Positions 19,911 to 30,770 of a stretch of 64,000 nucleotides of DNA are shown piece by piece. Positions within the stretch are counted from its first letter, which is position 1, and every line of letters begins with the position of its first letter. The stretch comes from Meconema thalassinum. Its lineage: Eukaryota > Arthropoda > Insecta > Orthoptera > Tettigoniidae. The position numbers and the translations under genes are program-made. The stretch covers positions 130,166,533 to 130,230,532 of the forward strand of contig OX336393.1 in NCBI GenBank assembly GCA_946902985.2, read 5' to 3'. The notes under the pieces were generated by a model that worked only from the letters and a program-made list of their open reading frames with translations, searched no databases and had not been told where the DNA came from.

Positions 19911-22900
19911 TCAGAACTTACTAAAGATTTTCTTTTCTGGGTCCGATATAGCAGGTCGTTTTACCAAAACGAGCTGATTGACTTCAAGATCTCCGTGGAA
20001 CCTCTTATTTCTTACTCGCCGTAATCTGCGGTCTGCTTGTTTCCTCATGTATGCTCTCGTTCTTTCAATTCTCAAGTCTGGTGCTATCATGGGATCTTGT
20101 GGACAGTTAATGATGCTTTTCCACGTTCTTACTGGATACTCGTTCTTGTGTAGGACCATAGGGATTTGTCCTGTTGACTCGTGCCTGGTAGAATTCATGC
20201 ATGTCTCTACGTCCTTAATTTTATCGACCCATTTGTGGTGTTCGTTCGGAATGAAGATTCTCAAATATGAAGTTACACATTTAATTACTCTCTTGCTTGG
20301 ATTTGCTTGGGCATGTCGGATACTGCTTAAAACATGTTTTATACCCATGTCTTCCATTCCTTTCTTGAATTCGGCGCTTGTGAAATAACTGCCGTGATCT
20401 GATAATATAAACTCTGGTTTTCCAAGGGTTGGAATAACTCTATTACGAATGCGACTGAGTACCTGCTTCGATGTTGTTTTCTGAATAGGGCATAGTACTA
20501 CAAACTTAGAAAATACATCAATGCACACTAGCAAATGACGGCAACCTCTCCTTCCCTTCGGAATTGGACCAAGACAGTCCATCGCCAGTAGCTCACATGG
20601 TTTCTGAGGTAGCAATGGTCTAGGATATTGCCTTAGTAAATAATTATTTGGCTTTGTTCTCTGACACGGGTCACAAGTTGTAATGACGTCACCTATAGTT
20701 GTTCTCATACGTGGCCATGTAAATGTCTCTCCTATTGTCGCTTCGCACTTGTCTAAGCCCACGTGACCGTAACTTTCGTGCGTATGCCATGTCAATCCTC
20801 GTTGTAACGATGCAGGTACTAATATGCGTAACTTGGTGTGGTCATTATCTACCCATTTGTGTAGCAAATTGTTGACATAAACATATCTTCCTTCTTTGGC
20901 TTTCGCTTCTCGAAATGCAGGTGTTCCTGTAGGTAGTTGCTTTTTGAAGTAATTAATTAATAGCATCATCCATGGTTCCGCTTCCTGTTCTCGCTGTATC
21001 TCACGTAACTCCTCCAAGAATTCCCGGTCCTTCGGTGTTAACTCCAAGTGTTGTACCATCGCTGTTTCTTCATTATCAGGCTCTGGGTTCCTGCTGAGTG
21101 CATCCGGTATCACGTTCATCTTCCCTGGACAATGTTCAATTTCAATGCTGAACTGCTGAATGTATATAGACCAACGTGTCACACGTTCGCTTGCCATTGA
21201 CGTCTTAAACAAGAATGTTAATGCCTTGTGGTCAGTTCTGACAACAATAGGGTAACCATAGATTATTCGTTTCCATTGTTGGAGCGCATGAAGGATGGCC
21301 AACAATTCTAGCTCGGTTACAGTATAGTTCCGCTCGTGCTTACGCAATTTTCGGCTGACAAATGCCAAATATGTTTTGTGCTGCAGTTTCGCTGGATCCA
21401 CTTGGTAGAGCATAGCACCTATCCCAATTAGTGAAGCATCCGCTTGGATTATAAATTTTAGCTTGAAATCAGGATAACCTAATTTAATGCAGTTTTCTAA
21501 TAGCTGTTTTGTTGCTTGGAATGCCTTCTCACATTCCGCGTTCCATGACCATTTGTTATTTTTCTTTAACATTTCTTGCATTGGAGCTACAGTCTCCGTA
21601 TAACCTGGACAGTTTTCTTTAAAGAATCCCGTTACGCCTAAGAAAGCCCGAATGTGCTTGACTCTCGTTGGTGTAGGGAAATTCTTTATCGCATCAATCT
21701 TGGCTGGGTTAGGCTTCACTCCCTCCTTGTCAATGACGTGACCCAAATATAAGATCTCGCTCTTGAAGAAATGCGATTTCTTCAGGTTTACTTTGAAATT
21801 CGATGCGTTCAAGTTGCCCAATACTTTATCTAAATTTTCCATGTGAGTTTCAATGTTGTCGGATGCCAACAGAATGTCGTCAATGTATCGCACCGTCATC
21901 TCCTTTACTTCCTCGGTTAGGTTCCGGTCCAGTGCTCGGATTAAAGCATAGCCCGCTGTTTTGACCCCAAAAGGCATTCTGACGAAACCATATGTCTGGT
22001 TATCGAATAAGAAGCCAGTTAGAAGCTGTGACTTCTCATCCAATTCAAGATGGTGGAACGAGCTCGTCAGATCGACTGATGAATAAATGCTCTTGTTTTT
22101 AAAGCCTTTTAATACGTCCCTGATAATTGGCGCTCTGTCATACTCAGGAAAAATGAGTCTCATGTTGAGATTTCTGGCATCTAAACAAAGTCTAATAGAT
22201 CCATTTGGTTTTGTGACTGCCAAAATCGCATTTAGATAAGGTGTAGGTGTCTTCCTTATCACTCCAGCTTCTAACATCTCATCTATAATGATTTTAACTT
22301 GACCACGATACTTTTCAGGAATTGGGTACAATCTGCTTTTGAAAGGTGACCAGTCCTCGACTTGCATAGAGTACTTGAAATTTAAAATTTTCCCAGGTAC
22401 TGTATCAAATACTGTTTTGTGCTTCCTCAAAATCTCTTCCAACCGTTTTCTGTGTTCACCCCCAAGTTGAATGTCATTGAGCCGCTCCTGTAGTAACTCT
22501 TCGAATTGTGTATCGCTGTCATCTCCTTCTGTTAATAAAGACCATATCTCCTGGGATTCTATCTCCTCATCTAGTTCCACAACAGCCCCTTCTACGATGT
22601 TATCTTCCGCCTTTCGTACCTCCTCTTCCGTCTCTTCTGATATTGCTTCCAATGCCCAAGAATTTATATCTCTTCCGGTAGTGATTTCATCCATATGCAA
22701 TCCCACGTTTTTCAGCTGGTCATATTCTCTAAAACTGACTGTATTCTTGTGCAAATCTATCACTGCTTGATAGTCACAAATGAAATTTGCACCAAGAATT
22801 ATATTGAAATTCATCTTTGCCATGATAATGAATGTTTGCCCAAAAGTGTGTTCCAATATGTTCAGCTCTAAGTATGCCTGACGTTTACAAGTGACGGTGC

Positions 22901-23219
22901 GTTCAGGAATAACACCCCTCACTTTGAGCTGTGGTACCGGAATTACAGGAATATTCTGAGTCCGCCCCAACTCTCGAACCAAGGCCTCCGATACTAGACT
23001 GATCTGTGACCCTGTATCCAATAAACATCTTATATTAATTCCACCAATCCTTGCGTAAATAATGGGTAATTGCCTAATTTCATCGTTCCGTGGTTTCACC
23101 GTCTCCTCCAGGCAATCTTCTGGTAAAGCAATCCATTCTTGTATGTTCGCTACTATCCATCCATCTTCAACTTCCGACTGTTGTGTCTGGAGACTGTCTC
23201 CTTGATCCAAAATTAACAT
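19911..23219 (-). CDS. pol: Ty3/gypsy Pol: protease, reverse transcriptase, RNase H, integrase
   Basis: A 1102-residue frame. Retropepsin: CLLDTGSQ with the catalytic Asp at residue 68. RT: a palm with DARNLNMR and YIDDILL (YIDD near 445-448). RNase H: ADASLIGIGAML, then TELELLAIL and RTDHKALTF. Integrase: an H-H-C-C region (HTHESYGH to CDPCQ), then MDCLGP, then SDHG with Asp at 941. The position expected for the catalytic Glu, in the NPSxRV block, is Lys 976 (codon AAG at 20292-20294). The frame ends at a premature TGA. The first Met lies 67 bases after the gag stop in another frame, and stops in the pol frame just upstream rule out a simple gag-pol overlap. Confidence 0.95.
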   Translation of the reverse strand: MLILDQGDSLQTQQSEVEDGWIVANIQEWIALPEDCLEETVKPRNDEIRQLPIIYARIGGINIRCLLDTGSQISLVSEALVRELGRTQNIPVIPVPQLKVRGVIPERTVTCKRQAYLELNILEHTFGQTFIIMAKMNFNIILGANFICDYQAVIDLHKNTVSFREYDQLKNVGLHMDEITTGRDINSWALEAISEETEEEVRKAEDNIVEGAVVELDEEIESQEIWSLLTEGDDSDTQFEELLQERLNDIQLGGEHRKRLEEILRKHKTVFDTVPGKILNFKYSMQVEDWSPFKSRLYPIPEKYRGQVKIIIDEMLEAGVIRKTPTPYLNAILAVTKPNGSIRLCLDARNLNMRLIFPEYDRAPIIRDVLKGFKNKSIYSSVDLTSSFHHLELDEKSQLLTGFLFDNQTYGFVRMPFGVKTAGYALIRALDRNLTEEVKEMTVRYIDDILLASDNIETHMENLDKVLGNLNASNFKVNLKKSHFFKSEILYLGHVIDKEGVKPNPAKIDAIKNFPTPTRVKHIRAFLGVTGFFKENCPGYTETVAPMQEMLKKNNKWSWNAECEKAFQATKQLLENCIKLGYPDFKLKFIIQADASLIGIGAMLYQVDPAKLQHKTYLAFVSRKLRKHERNYTVTELELLAILHALQQWKRIIYGYPIVVRTDHKALTFLFKTSMASERVTRWSIYIQQFSIEIEHCPGKMNVIPDALSRNPEPDNEETAMVQHLELTPKDREFLEELREIQREQEAEPWMMLLINYFKKQLPTGTPAFREAKAKEGRYVYVNNLLHKWVDNDHTKLRILVPASLQRGLTWHTHESYGHVGLDKCEATIGETFTWPRMRTTIGDVITTCDPCQRTKPNNYLLRQYPRPLLPQKPCELLAMDCLGPIPKGRRGCRHLLVCIDVFSKFVVLCPIQKTTSKQVLSRIRNRVIPTLGKPEFILSDHGSYFTSAEFKKGMEDMGIKHVLSSIRHAQANPSKRVIKCVTSYLRIFIPNEHHKWVDKIKDVETCMNSTRHESTGQIPMVLHKNEYPVRTWKSIINCPQDPMIAPDLRIERTRAYMRKQADRRLRRVRNKRFHGDLEVNQLVLVKRPAISDPEKKIFSKF

Positions 23220-23286
23220 TTTTTTAAAGCTCCATTTCGACTCCCATCATCCTTCTGTCGCTCATGTCCTTGATATTCCTCTTGTC

Positions 23287-25533
23287 TCAGTAGACTTCCA
23301 GCTTCCTCAGCATGTGTATCTGGGTTCTTTCTGTTCCCAATGGCCTTTCCCATCTTCCTAGTTCTCCACCTTGATTAGCGTGTGACTCCTCTAAGTAATT
23401 TTGTGATTGAGCGTGCCTATCATCCCAGTCATCTCGATAGTTACGTTGATCTCCTTGATTTTGATCTCTCCTTCCTTTCCATCTTTGATTGGCATTGTAA
23501 TCACCGTATCTTCCATAAGGCCTGTCATTCCTTCGATTATCACGCCATTGTTGATATCCTCTCTGTTGGTATCTATTGTTGCCCTGGTATCTATTGTTGT
23601 AGTAATTTTCATTACGCTGATATGGTCTGTTTTCCCCTTCTTCCTGGTTTCGCCTAGGTGTGGAGGTGCTCGTATTAGTACCCTGCGTTTTAGTATTTCC
23701 TTGTTTTGTTTTTACGACCTCTGTAGTGTTGACTAATTCCAGTTGTCTTCCTCCTCTAAAATGACTATGAGATGTGGTCTCATCTATTTGCCGTAATATC
23801 TGCTCTGCATGTAGGGCCGTACTGACGTTTGCTGCGACTAGCACTTGCTGTACATTAACTGGCATTTGCCTTGCTATTGTCATCACCAAATCTGATTCGT
23901 TTAATGGGTAATCCAGATCGCGAAATTTTAGCATTTGCATGTTAAAGAAATCTGAGTATTTTGTCTGCTGGGTATTTTGGTATTTTCTAGAGTAAAGCTC
24001 CATTCTTAAACTCTGTTGTATGGCGGGAGACCAGTATTTGCGCAGAAACGCTAAGTTAAAGTCTGACATGGTTCCAAATGTGTATTTGAAACTTAAAAAC
24101 CAGGTGAGAACATTCCCTGATAAAAATCTCTCCATCATTCTCAATCTACGTGCTTCAGGTACCCCAGTGTCATTAAAATGGTCTTCAATCTCTTTGATAA
24201 AGGCCTTAGGTGTTACCCCTGAATTTTCGGTGTATTTCTGCGGTTTGTAGTCATTTGAGCGAATTACTTGAATAAGTTGTGTGGGCTGATGACCGTCCTG
24301 TGGTGTTGAGCTTCTATCTACGTTCTTACGAAATCCTTCCGTGTTTGTTGTTAATGGGCTCTCTGCTTGATTCTGACTTCCTGCTATGCTGGGTTGGGAA
24401 CTATGTGAGTCATCCTGCTTGTCTTTCAATGCTCCCGTTTTAAATATAGACGATTGTTCTAATGAGCGAAGTTCGGCTTTAATGATCCTGTCTGTCTGCT
24501 CTTTAAGTCTATTTTTTACCTCTTGCTCCAAAGCTTGAATACGCGTGTGGTTTTCGCCTACTGTTTTGATAATAGTGGATCTTTCCTCCTTAGAATCAAT
24601 ATTCATTTTCTTCCAATCTTTCCTGATCTGTTCTTTAATCGTGCTTATTTTTTCTTCAATTTGGCTCTTATTTTCATCCTGATTATTTTCTATCTGGCTT
24701 AGCCTTTCGTCTAATGTACTCTTAAATTGTTCTTGTTCCGTTTCTAGGCTTTTCCACTGTTCCGCTGATTTTATCTCGAGACGGTCCATATCTTTAATTA
24801 TGCCTGATATGTTCTCATCTACTGCTGATATTTGTTGTTGAATGACCCTGCCACTTTTCTCCATCTCCTTAAATCGACCTTCCAACTTATCTTGAGCTAT
24901 TTTGACCTCGCTTGTATTCATTGTGCATGCTATTTCAATCTGCTCTAATTTAGCTAACACCGTTTCATCGAGAATGCTAAGTTTTTTATCGAAAATACTC
25001 TCCATTTGTTTAATCTGCTCTAATTGTTTCTCATTATTTTTGCTTACATCAAGGGCCAGTAATATCATCTGTTGGTTTGTGTGCTCTTTCATCTCTGCGG
25101 TTAACGAAGCTAATTGGTTCGTGTTTTTATTATTTTGCGCCTCTAACTGTGAATTTATAGTGTCATTAATTTCACTCTTTAATAACCTAGCTTGTTCCGC
25201 CTGATATTCATTTTGTTCAATTCTACTGTTATTTAACTGTGTCCGCAATGATTCACTTTGTTCTAACAGTTTAGCATTTAGCGATTCACTTTGTTCTGAC
25301 GTTTTCGTATTTAGCGATTCACTTTGCTCTAACAGTTTAGTATTTATTTGTTCAGATAATTTTGTATTCAACGCTTCACTTTGCTCTACCATACTAGTGT
25401 TTATAGATTGACTCTGTTCTGATAATTTAGTGTTCAACGCTTCACTTTGCTCTGCTAATTTAGTATCCAACAATTCCTGCGTTCTCCTCGCCGCACTTTC
25501 AATGATCTCCTGGATCTGCGCCACCGTTGCCAT
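23287..25533 (-). CDS. gag: Gypsy Gag with hendecad coiled coil and RG-rich tail
   Basis: 748 residues in three parts. Residues about 15-110 are 11-residue repeats of the type SEALNTKLSEQ, followed by further Gln/Glu-rich helix to about 360, a long predicted coiled coil. Residues about 435-600 look like a Gag capsid core (PKAFIKEIEDHF, NVLTWFLSF, FLRKYWSP). The C-terminus is rich in Asn, Arg, Gly and Tyr (NRYQQRGYQQW and similar) with no CCHC zinc knuckle, so RNA binding is presumably by the basic RG/RN tail. It is intact, with a start in a GCCATGTTTTAT context on the plus strand. Confidence 0.9.
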   Translation of the reverse strand: MATVAQIQEIIESAARRTQELLDTKLAEQSEALNTKLSEQSQSINTSMVEQSEALNTKLSEQINTKLLEQSESLNTKTSEQSESLNAKLLEQSESLRTQLNNSRIEQNEYQAEQARLLKSEINDTINSQLEAQNNKNTNQLASLTAEMKEHTNQQMILLALDVSKNNEKQLEQIKQMESIFDKKLSILDETVLAKLEQIEIACTMNTSEVKIAQDKLEGRFKEMEKSGRVIQQQISAVDENISGIIKDMDRLEIKSAEQWKSLETEQEQFKSTLDERLSQIENNQDENKSQIEEKISTIKEQIRKDWKKMNIDSKEERSTIIKTVGENHTRIQALEQEVKNRLKEQTDRIIKAELRSLEQSSIFKTGALKDKQDDSHSSQPSIAGSQNQAESPLTTNTEGFRKNVDRSSTPQDGHQPTQLIQVIRSNDYKPQKYTENSGVTPKAFIKEIEDHFNDTGVPEARRLRMMERFLSGNVLTWFLSFKYTFGTMSDFNLAFLRKYWSPAIQQSLRMELYSRKYQNTQQTKYSDFFNMQMLKFRDLDYPLNESDLVMTIARQMPVNVQQVLVAANVSTALHAEQILRQIDETTSHSHFRGGRQLELVNTTEVVKTKQGNTKTQGTNTSTSTPRRNQEEGENRPYQRNENYYNNRYQGNNRYQQRGYQQWRDNRRNDRPYGRYGDYNANQRWKGRRDQNQGDQRNYRDDWDDRHAQSQNYLEESHANQGGELGRWERPLGTERTQIHMLRKLEVY

Positions 25534-26119
25534 GTTTTATAATATATATGAGACAAATGGGAAATGGCCTACGCCAATGCCCTTTGACACGCACATAAAT
25601 CCAATGCACATTTAATTTCTTTATCCTACTCAGTTCATTTATTTTTACCTTTAATCCCATTAGTTGATTGCATCTCTGAGTAGTTCTAGTTTTACTCAAT
25701 TTAATTTTAACCCCAAGCACATATTTAGTCAATAAACAGTTAGCCTGATCTGATATTAACACTGACTAATTAACAAAGTATTAATTGTCATTTTAGGCTA
25801 CAGCCTCCTAATATTTCCATGAGTTTGACTTTCTACACAAATCTAGTTTTAACTTTATCATTGGGCGCCCGGTATCACATCTTAATTTTATTTTAATTTA
25901 AAAGACAACAACGTGAACCGTATTTTACTTTGCAAACTCCTGATTTTAATTTATCTTTCACACATTTGGCGGTATCCACTTCGCCTCAACTACTTTTAAT
26001 AAAATATCACTTCCCGGTGATTAAATACTGTCATATCTGCCTGCACTTGCGGCATGCCAGTTTTACTCAAATGCGCCACTATTGACATGTGTAATCTCCC
26101 CGTTACACCACAGTGAATA
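25534..26119 (-). other. Gypsy 5' leader between primer site and gag
   Basis: About 590 noncoding bases. A GGGCGCC segment lies near 25863. No supported ORF. Confidence 0.6.
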
Positions 26120-26138
26120 GCCCCACCGTTGGCCGCCA
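26120..26138 (-). promoter_or_regulatory. Candidate tRNA primer binding site
   Basis: The element strand reads TGGCGGCCAACGGTGGGGC, 11 bases after the end of the 5' LTR. It resembles the Lys-tRNA-type site TGGCGCCCAACGTGGGGC with one substitution and one extra G. The 11-base offset is larger than usual, so the assignment is tentative. Confidence 0.5.
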
Positions 26139-26149
26139 GTTTTCACCTA

Positions 26150-28829
26150 TGAACCCTTCAGAATAGCAGTGTTTTATGCAAGAATCTTAGATCAAGGGGT
26201 CGCGTTCAGTTCATAGTGTGGTGTTTACGTCCGCCAAACTACGTGCTTTTCTGAGGCAAGGGTTATAGGATGAAAACTATAACTAAGAAAGAAAGGAGAC
26301 AAAACGTAAGATAATAACAAGATTTAATAACTAATTTATGCATAAAAGAATAAAATAAACAATAATAAACAAAATCCTCCCTGAATTTTCCCCTGACAGG
26401 AATATTTATCACTTTGAGGAGTCAGATGGATCTCCCCTTTTCTAATAAAATGTGGATCCAAGTTCCACTATCTTGCATGTGAATTTATGTTCGCGTGGAG
26501 ACTATCTACGAGAAATGAGTACTTGGATGATCATTCGTTCACAACGGGTTAACAGCCACGGTGCTCACGAACAATCACCTCGTAAATCAACTTTTATGGC
26601 TATGGGCATAACATTAATAAAAATCCTTAAATCTAACTCTGACACACATATTACAACTCTACTATTTACAGGCATCTCTCTGAGACCCTTATTAGTGTGG
26701 TGACACACTTAACAAATGAGCTGCCACCATGGCTAGATACTCAACAACAAGGAAAAACAGCGCCGCACGTGACTCACGAGTCACTGACATGTACAATAAA
26801 CAAAGAATAAACCAACAACAACAAACAACCTGAGTAGTTAAGATTACTTTATATTAACAAAACTGCATGTTAAGGAAACGCTTCGAAGGTTATCGTGTTT
26901 CGTAGGCAACTCCCATTTATTTAAACAATTTTACCATTGATCAGTTTCTCACATTTATATTTATTTTCAAGTAATTGGGAGCCAGACATGCACTCCACTT
27001 TAATGAGCTCTGCTTGCGAAACTCAGTCAGCCCTTGTGACAACAACTCACCCCTTTCCACAATACCAGTCATGTCCCCCATCCAGTGTATATAAATAGCC
27101 GACCAGCGGAACTGTTATCTCAAGGAATCAACAGCCGCTAACATCTCCTCCCACTCAACAATGGTCAGACAATAATCACATATCCATAATTGTCCTCGCA
27201 AGGAAACAATATGAATCTGGTACCAAGCTGACAGAAATCAGTCTCTGCTGAAGTTCCCGCTTGTAATACCACAACAATATACTCACAGTACACACATCTG
27301 GGACTGACATAACGCCTTTTCACATGGGTCTGCTGAATTAGAGCTCGCAAACATTTAACACAATATTTAAAACCTACGATAGAGCTGAGTACTCTTCGTC
27401 ACAAATTACATTGCTCCAAAGGCAATAATCACACTGAATCTGATCAATAATAATTTTCAACAACATTTAATTACCCTCCAATCTACTATATAATTAGATT
27501 GATTCAGTCCTACTTCTGAAACACGACATATCTCCGAGAGACGTTTTTAACCGCACTTCGTAACCTAGGCGAACACGGCCGTTCACATAGATACGTTAGT
27601 TAACACAACACAAAGAAAAGAACCTTCCATTAACTACCATTGTGCGAGCTGCTTCCAAACAAAAGTGTGCCAGATCAAAACAAAATATACTACATTAAAT
27701 CACACAAGCAAAGTATTTACACAAATATGTCCCATAAACCATAAGTTAATTTAATAAATAATAAAATATTATTTGTACTCATCTCGTGTTGTAGTCACCC
27801 GTCAAAGAACATCAGACGCCATTCCCCAACTGGATGATTCTTTATCTCATAGCAGCCATCTGGACGGACTGTTGAGACTTCCACACTTCTTCTGCATTCA
27901 TCGATGTCATCCTTGCGCTGATACAAAAATTAGGTTAATATACACTTTATGTCTGACTACTAAATTCGCTTGTTCAGGTACTAAATTCCCTGTCACTGTT
28001 CGTTGGCGAATTATCGACGCTACTGTCCCTATAACTATAGTACAATGACTATCTATCACTGAATTTAACACTTTTCAATGAATCTCTTGTGTCCTTGTGA
28101 CACGGAAATAAAAGTCTATCTCTTCAGACGAACAGGATCAAAGTCCTGTGTTCTCGACACACGGAATGAAAGTCATGTCTTGGCTCTTCGACACACTTAT
28201 AAATGAACTGGCCCTTGGGTCTAGATGGAGGGGGATTTTATGTAAAAATTTATCGAAGTAATTGTGGTACAGGAATGAAATACATATCACTGAACTCGTA
28301 ATATTGCACAGGTCAAGAATATGCCCATTAATCCTAGAATCGATCGTAGAGATTTTGTCTAGGCGATTTCCCGCGTGAATGCTAGCCACCGCGTACCCCA
28401 GCCAGAGTTGGCGCGCAAGTAGGCATTCTCTTCTCATTGGTTCTCCATTTCTAATAATTTGGCGGTTTCTAGTAGATCTTGGCGTCTTGGGAGTGTCTAT
28501 TTTCTTCATCAGCCATTCACGTTACTGCATCATTTTTCTTCTAGGCGCGAATATCACAATGAACATACCAGAACCATGTCTCACCGCGCGTCGCTTCTAA
28601 AATTGAGGTAGCCACACCTGTCCCTGTGATACATAGCTAAGCTATTTCTTTTCATAGCTCAAGTACTTAGCCTTTTGTTAAACTGATGCAGGTATGTCCC
28701 TACTGTCTCCAACAAATGCTTGAGATTTCCTCATCACTGTCTGGCTACTTTCTTGATGCTGGTTGAAATATTTATTAATTGAAGAAATAAAAAGTAGAAT
28801 CATTTAACCAACATATGGTAAAGGGTTCA
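26150..28829 (-). repeat. 5' LTR of the gypsy element
   Basis: 2680 bp, bounded by the same TGAACCCTT/AAGGGTTCA ends as the 3' LTR and differing from it at about seven sites (roughly 0.3%). The promoter for the genomic transcript should lie here on the minus strand. Confidence 0.95.
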
Positions 28830-29245
28830 CAAGATCTATGAGGAAAAGACGACTAAATTTCTAAGGACACTTGAGAAGAATGGGACTGGATTACCTAGCA
28901 AATAAAATCCTCATCTTTCAGGAAAGGAGAAAGACTCAAGTACCATGGTTGGAAGAAATTTATCAGGAACTTAAAATAAAAAATACGGCATTGAGGAGGG
29001 AGATATCGCAAAGTGTTCAAAAGGAAAATTGCAGAGGTGACAGATCGGTCCGTAGAGAATCCCAAGAGAACTGGAAGGGTGTTCTCGGACGAGGAACGAG
29101 CAAGAGTGAACCAACGAATGAAAGAGTATTGGCGTAACAGGAAAACACATCAACAGTCAAGGAAGTTGCGTAATCGTAACCCATAGGAAGTTGAAACGAT
29201 CCTAAATAAATAATATACTAGTAATAATAATAATAATAATACAAA
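28830..29245 (+). pseudogene. LINE downstream part, other half of the split element
   Basis: The sequence resumes the LINE of 15690-16751. It gives SMRKRRLNF, a stop, GHLRRMGLDYLANKI, then VPWLEEIYQELKIKN and a basic end, with a (TAA)n tail at about 29222-29240. Removing the gypsy element and one CAAG joins the two halves at the block where intact relatives read through. It is frameshifted. Confidence 0.85.
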
Positions 29246-29250
29246 TTTGG

Positions 29251-30749
29251 TTGTGACCAGAATGAAATTATCTGATATATTTTATTATTATTATTTTTAT
29301 TATTATTATTAATAATATTTTTTAAGATTTTTCACTTTTACCTTTTAGTAGTTATTATGTTAACTAATATGTTTATATCTATTATTATGCGGTAATGTAG
29401 AATATTATGGCAATTGAAAGGAGTTGGAGCTACACACATTATATTTGAAATAAGTTAGATGCATGAATGAATACTTTTTCTGAAGAAAACACGTACAGAG
29501 GAAGAAAGAGGGTTATTCGCGGAAGGCCGGCTTATCCACTGCTTCTTGGTAATGACATGAATAGACACTTATGTCTTTCACATCAAGTATACTACCAGTA
29601 AACAAATCATACTAAGAAGGGATTCTATGAAGACTCGTCATTAACAATGCTGGGCCGGTGAATGAGTCCTTTGCAACTGTATACAAAAGGTGGGCTGGAC
29701 CTCCCGAGAAATGATACAAAGAAGTATTGTCATTATTGATATGTGAAAGATGAGCAAAAATTGCCTAGTGACTTCAGAAGTGGGGGGTGCGCGCGTGCCT
29801 TACCTGGGAACGTTATATATATGACGGCCGCCCAACAGGATGAATATTATTGAATTGCTGGCAGGAGACGGAATGGTGCTGTTTGGAGCAGAAGAGTGGA
29901 ACGTGTAGCGAGATGGAGTTGGAAATTAACGTTCATCTGTAACGCAGTGCTATATTATACAGTTGGCTATTTAAGTATGTGAATTTGATAAGACATTCAG
30001 TCTCATCAAACTGTGACATGGTTGTGTACGAGGCTATTGTCACAGGGATGATTTATGGAATTTATTCCGTTATCCACATATAAATGCATTACGTTGAGGA
30101 AGATAAGGGTCATCATGAACTCTATACGCAACAATCCATCTACAATGATCTTCAATGCGGTGAGCTATATAAACAGTTTTACTCCAGTCAAATCAGAAGG
30201 CTCTCATGCTTTTTAAATTCTATACATTTTATTCAATTAACTCAGTATACTTCAATTTCCAATCAAGACCCGTAATACAAGTACATTCAGTAGATTCTTT
30301 AATTTAAATTTATTATTATTATCTTTAGTATTTTATTCCTTTTTGTACTTGTTGTTTTTATATATGAAATTCATTTGTAAATTCAAATGTTTGACTGGTT
30401 TCCTTTAGTAGCTAGTAATTACTATAAGGCAACACCACACTCCTAAACTAATTATCGTAAGGTTAGATTACGTAAGTTTCACTACGGCTGGAGATAGGAA
30501 TTTCGCTGCTCTACCTCTGTTTAACCGAGGTTAAATATATTATTTTGATCATGATATATGAATGGCCTGGCGGCCTGGCTACACATAATACTACACATTA
30601 TGTACTTTTTAGTGATGCTGACAACAATACAGATACACTATTAAATTAATACACAGTTAAATGTTTCATATTGATCGCCCAAAAGTGGGCGACTATTTAA
30701 TTATTAACCTTTGCATATAATCAGTTTCATTTTAACTTAACCCATTACA
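29251..30749 (+). repeat. 5' LTR of an older gypsy-like element
   Basis: About 1.5 kb, repeated at 35560-40767. It starts TGTGACCAG and ends CCCATTACA, next to a primer-type site. The left edge touches the LINE tail, and no target duplication can be matched, so the first bases may be lost. The other copy may begin further out, at TGTGGCGGTCC (35545). A 33-bp segment near 30685-30717 is absent from the other copy. A 63-codon frame at 30084-30275 is present in both copies but has no known relatives that I recognise. Confidence 0.85.
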
Positions 30750-30752
30750 TAA

Positions 30753-30770
30753 TGGCGCCCAACAGTGGAT
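30753..30770 (+). promoter_or_regulatory. Primer binding site, with a near-copy 62 bp downstream
   Basis: TGGCGCCCAACAGTGGAT begins three bases after the LTR end. Its first 11 bases match the common Lys-tRNA-type site. The LTR end plus site, CCATTACATAATGGCGCCC, is echoed at about 30803-30830 as CCATTACATATGGCCCCC, then CAACTGTG. This looks like a local duplication. Confidence 0.7.

Larger units (their letters stand above)
16752..28829 (-). mobile_element. Complete Ty3/gypsy-class LTR retrotransposon, 12.1 kb
   Basis: Two 2680-bp LTRs flank a minus-strand gag and pol. CAAG at 16748-16751 and 28830-28833 is the 4-bp target duplication. The reverse-transcriptase and integrase order (protease, RT, RNase H, integrase) places it in Ty3/gypsy. 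There is no envelope-like frame between pol and the 3' LTR. The inserted copy is young by its LTRs but carries at least two likely inactivating changes in pol. Confidence 0.95.

Noticed and set aside
30084..30275. 63-codon ORF also found at 40137-40328
   Set aside because: Both copies sit in the two LTRs of one element; similarity follows from LTR duplication and not from coding constraint.
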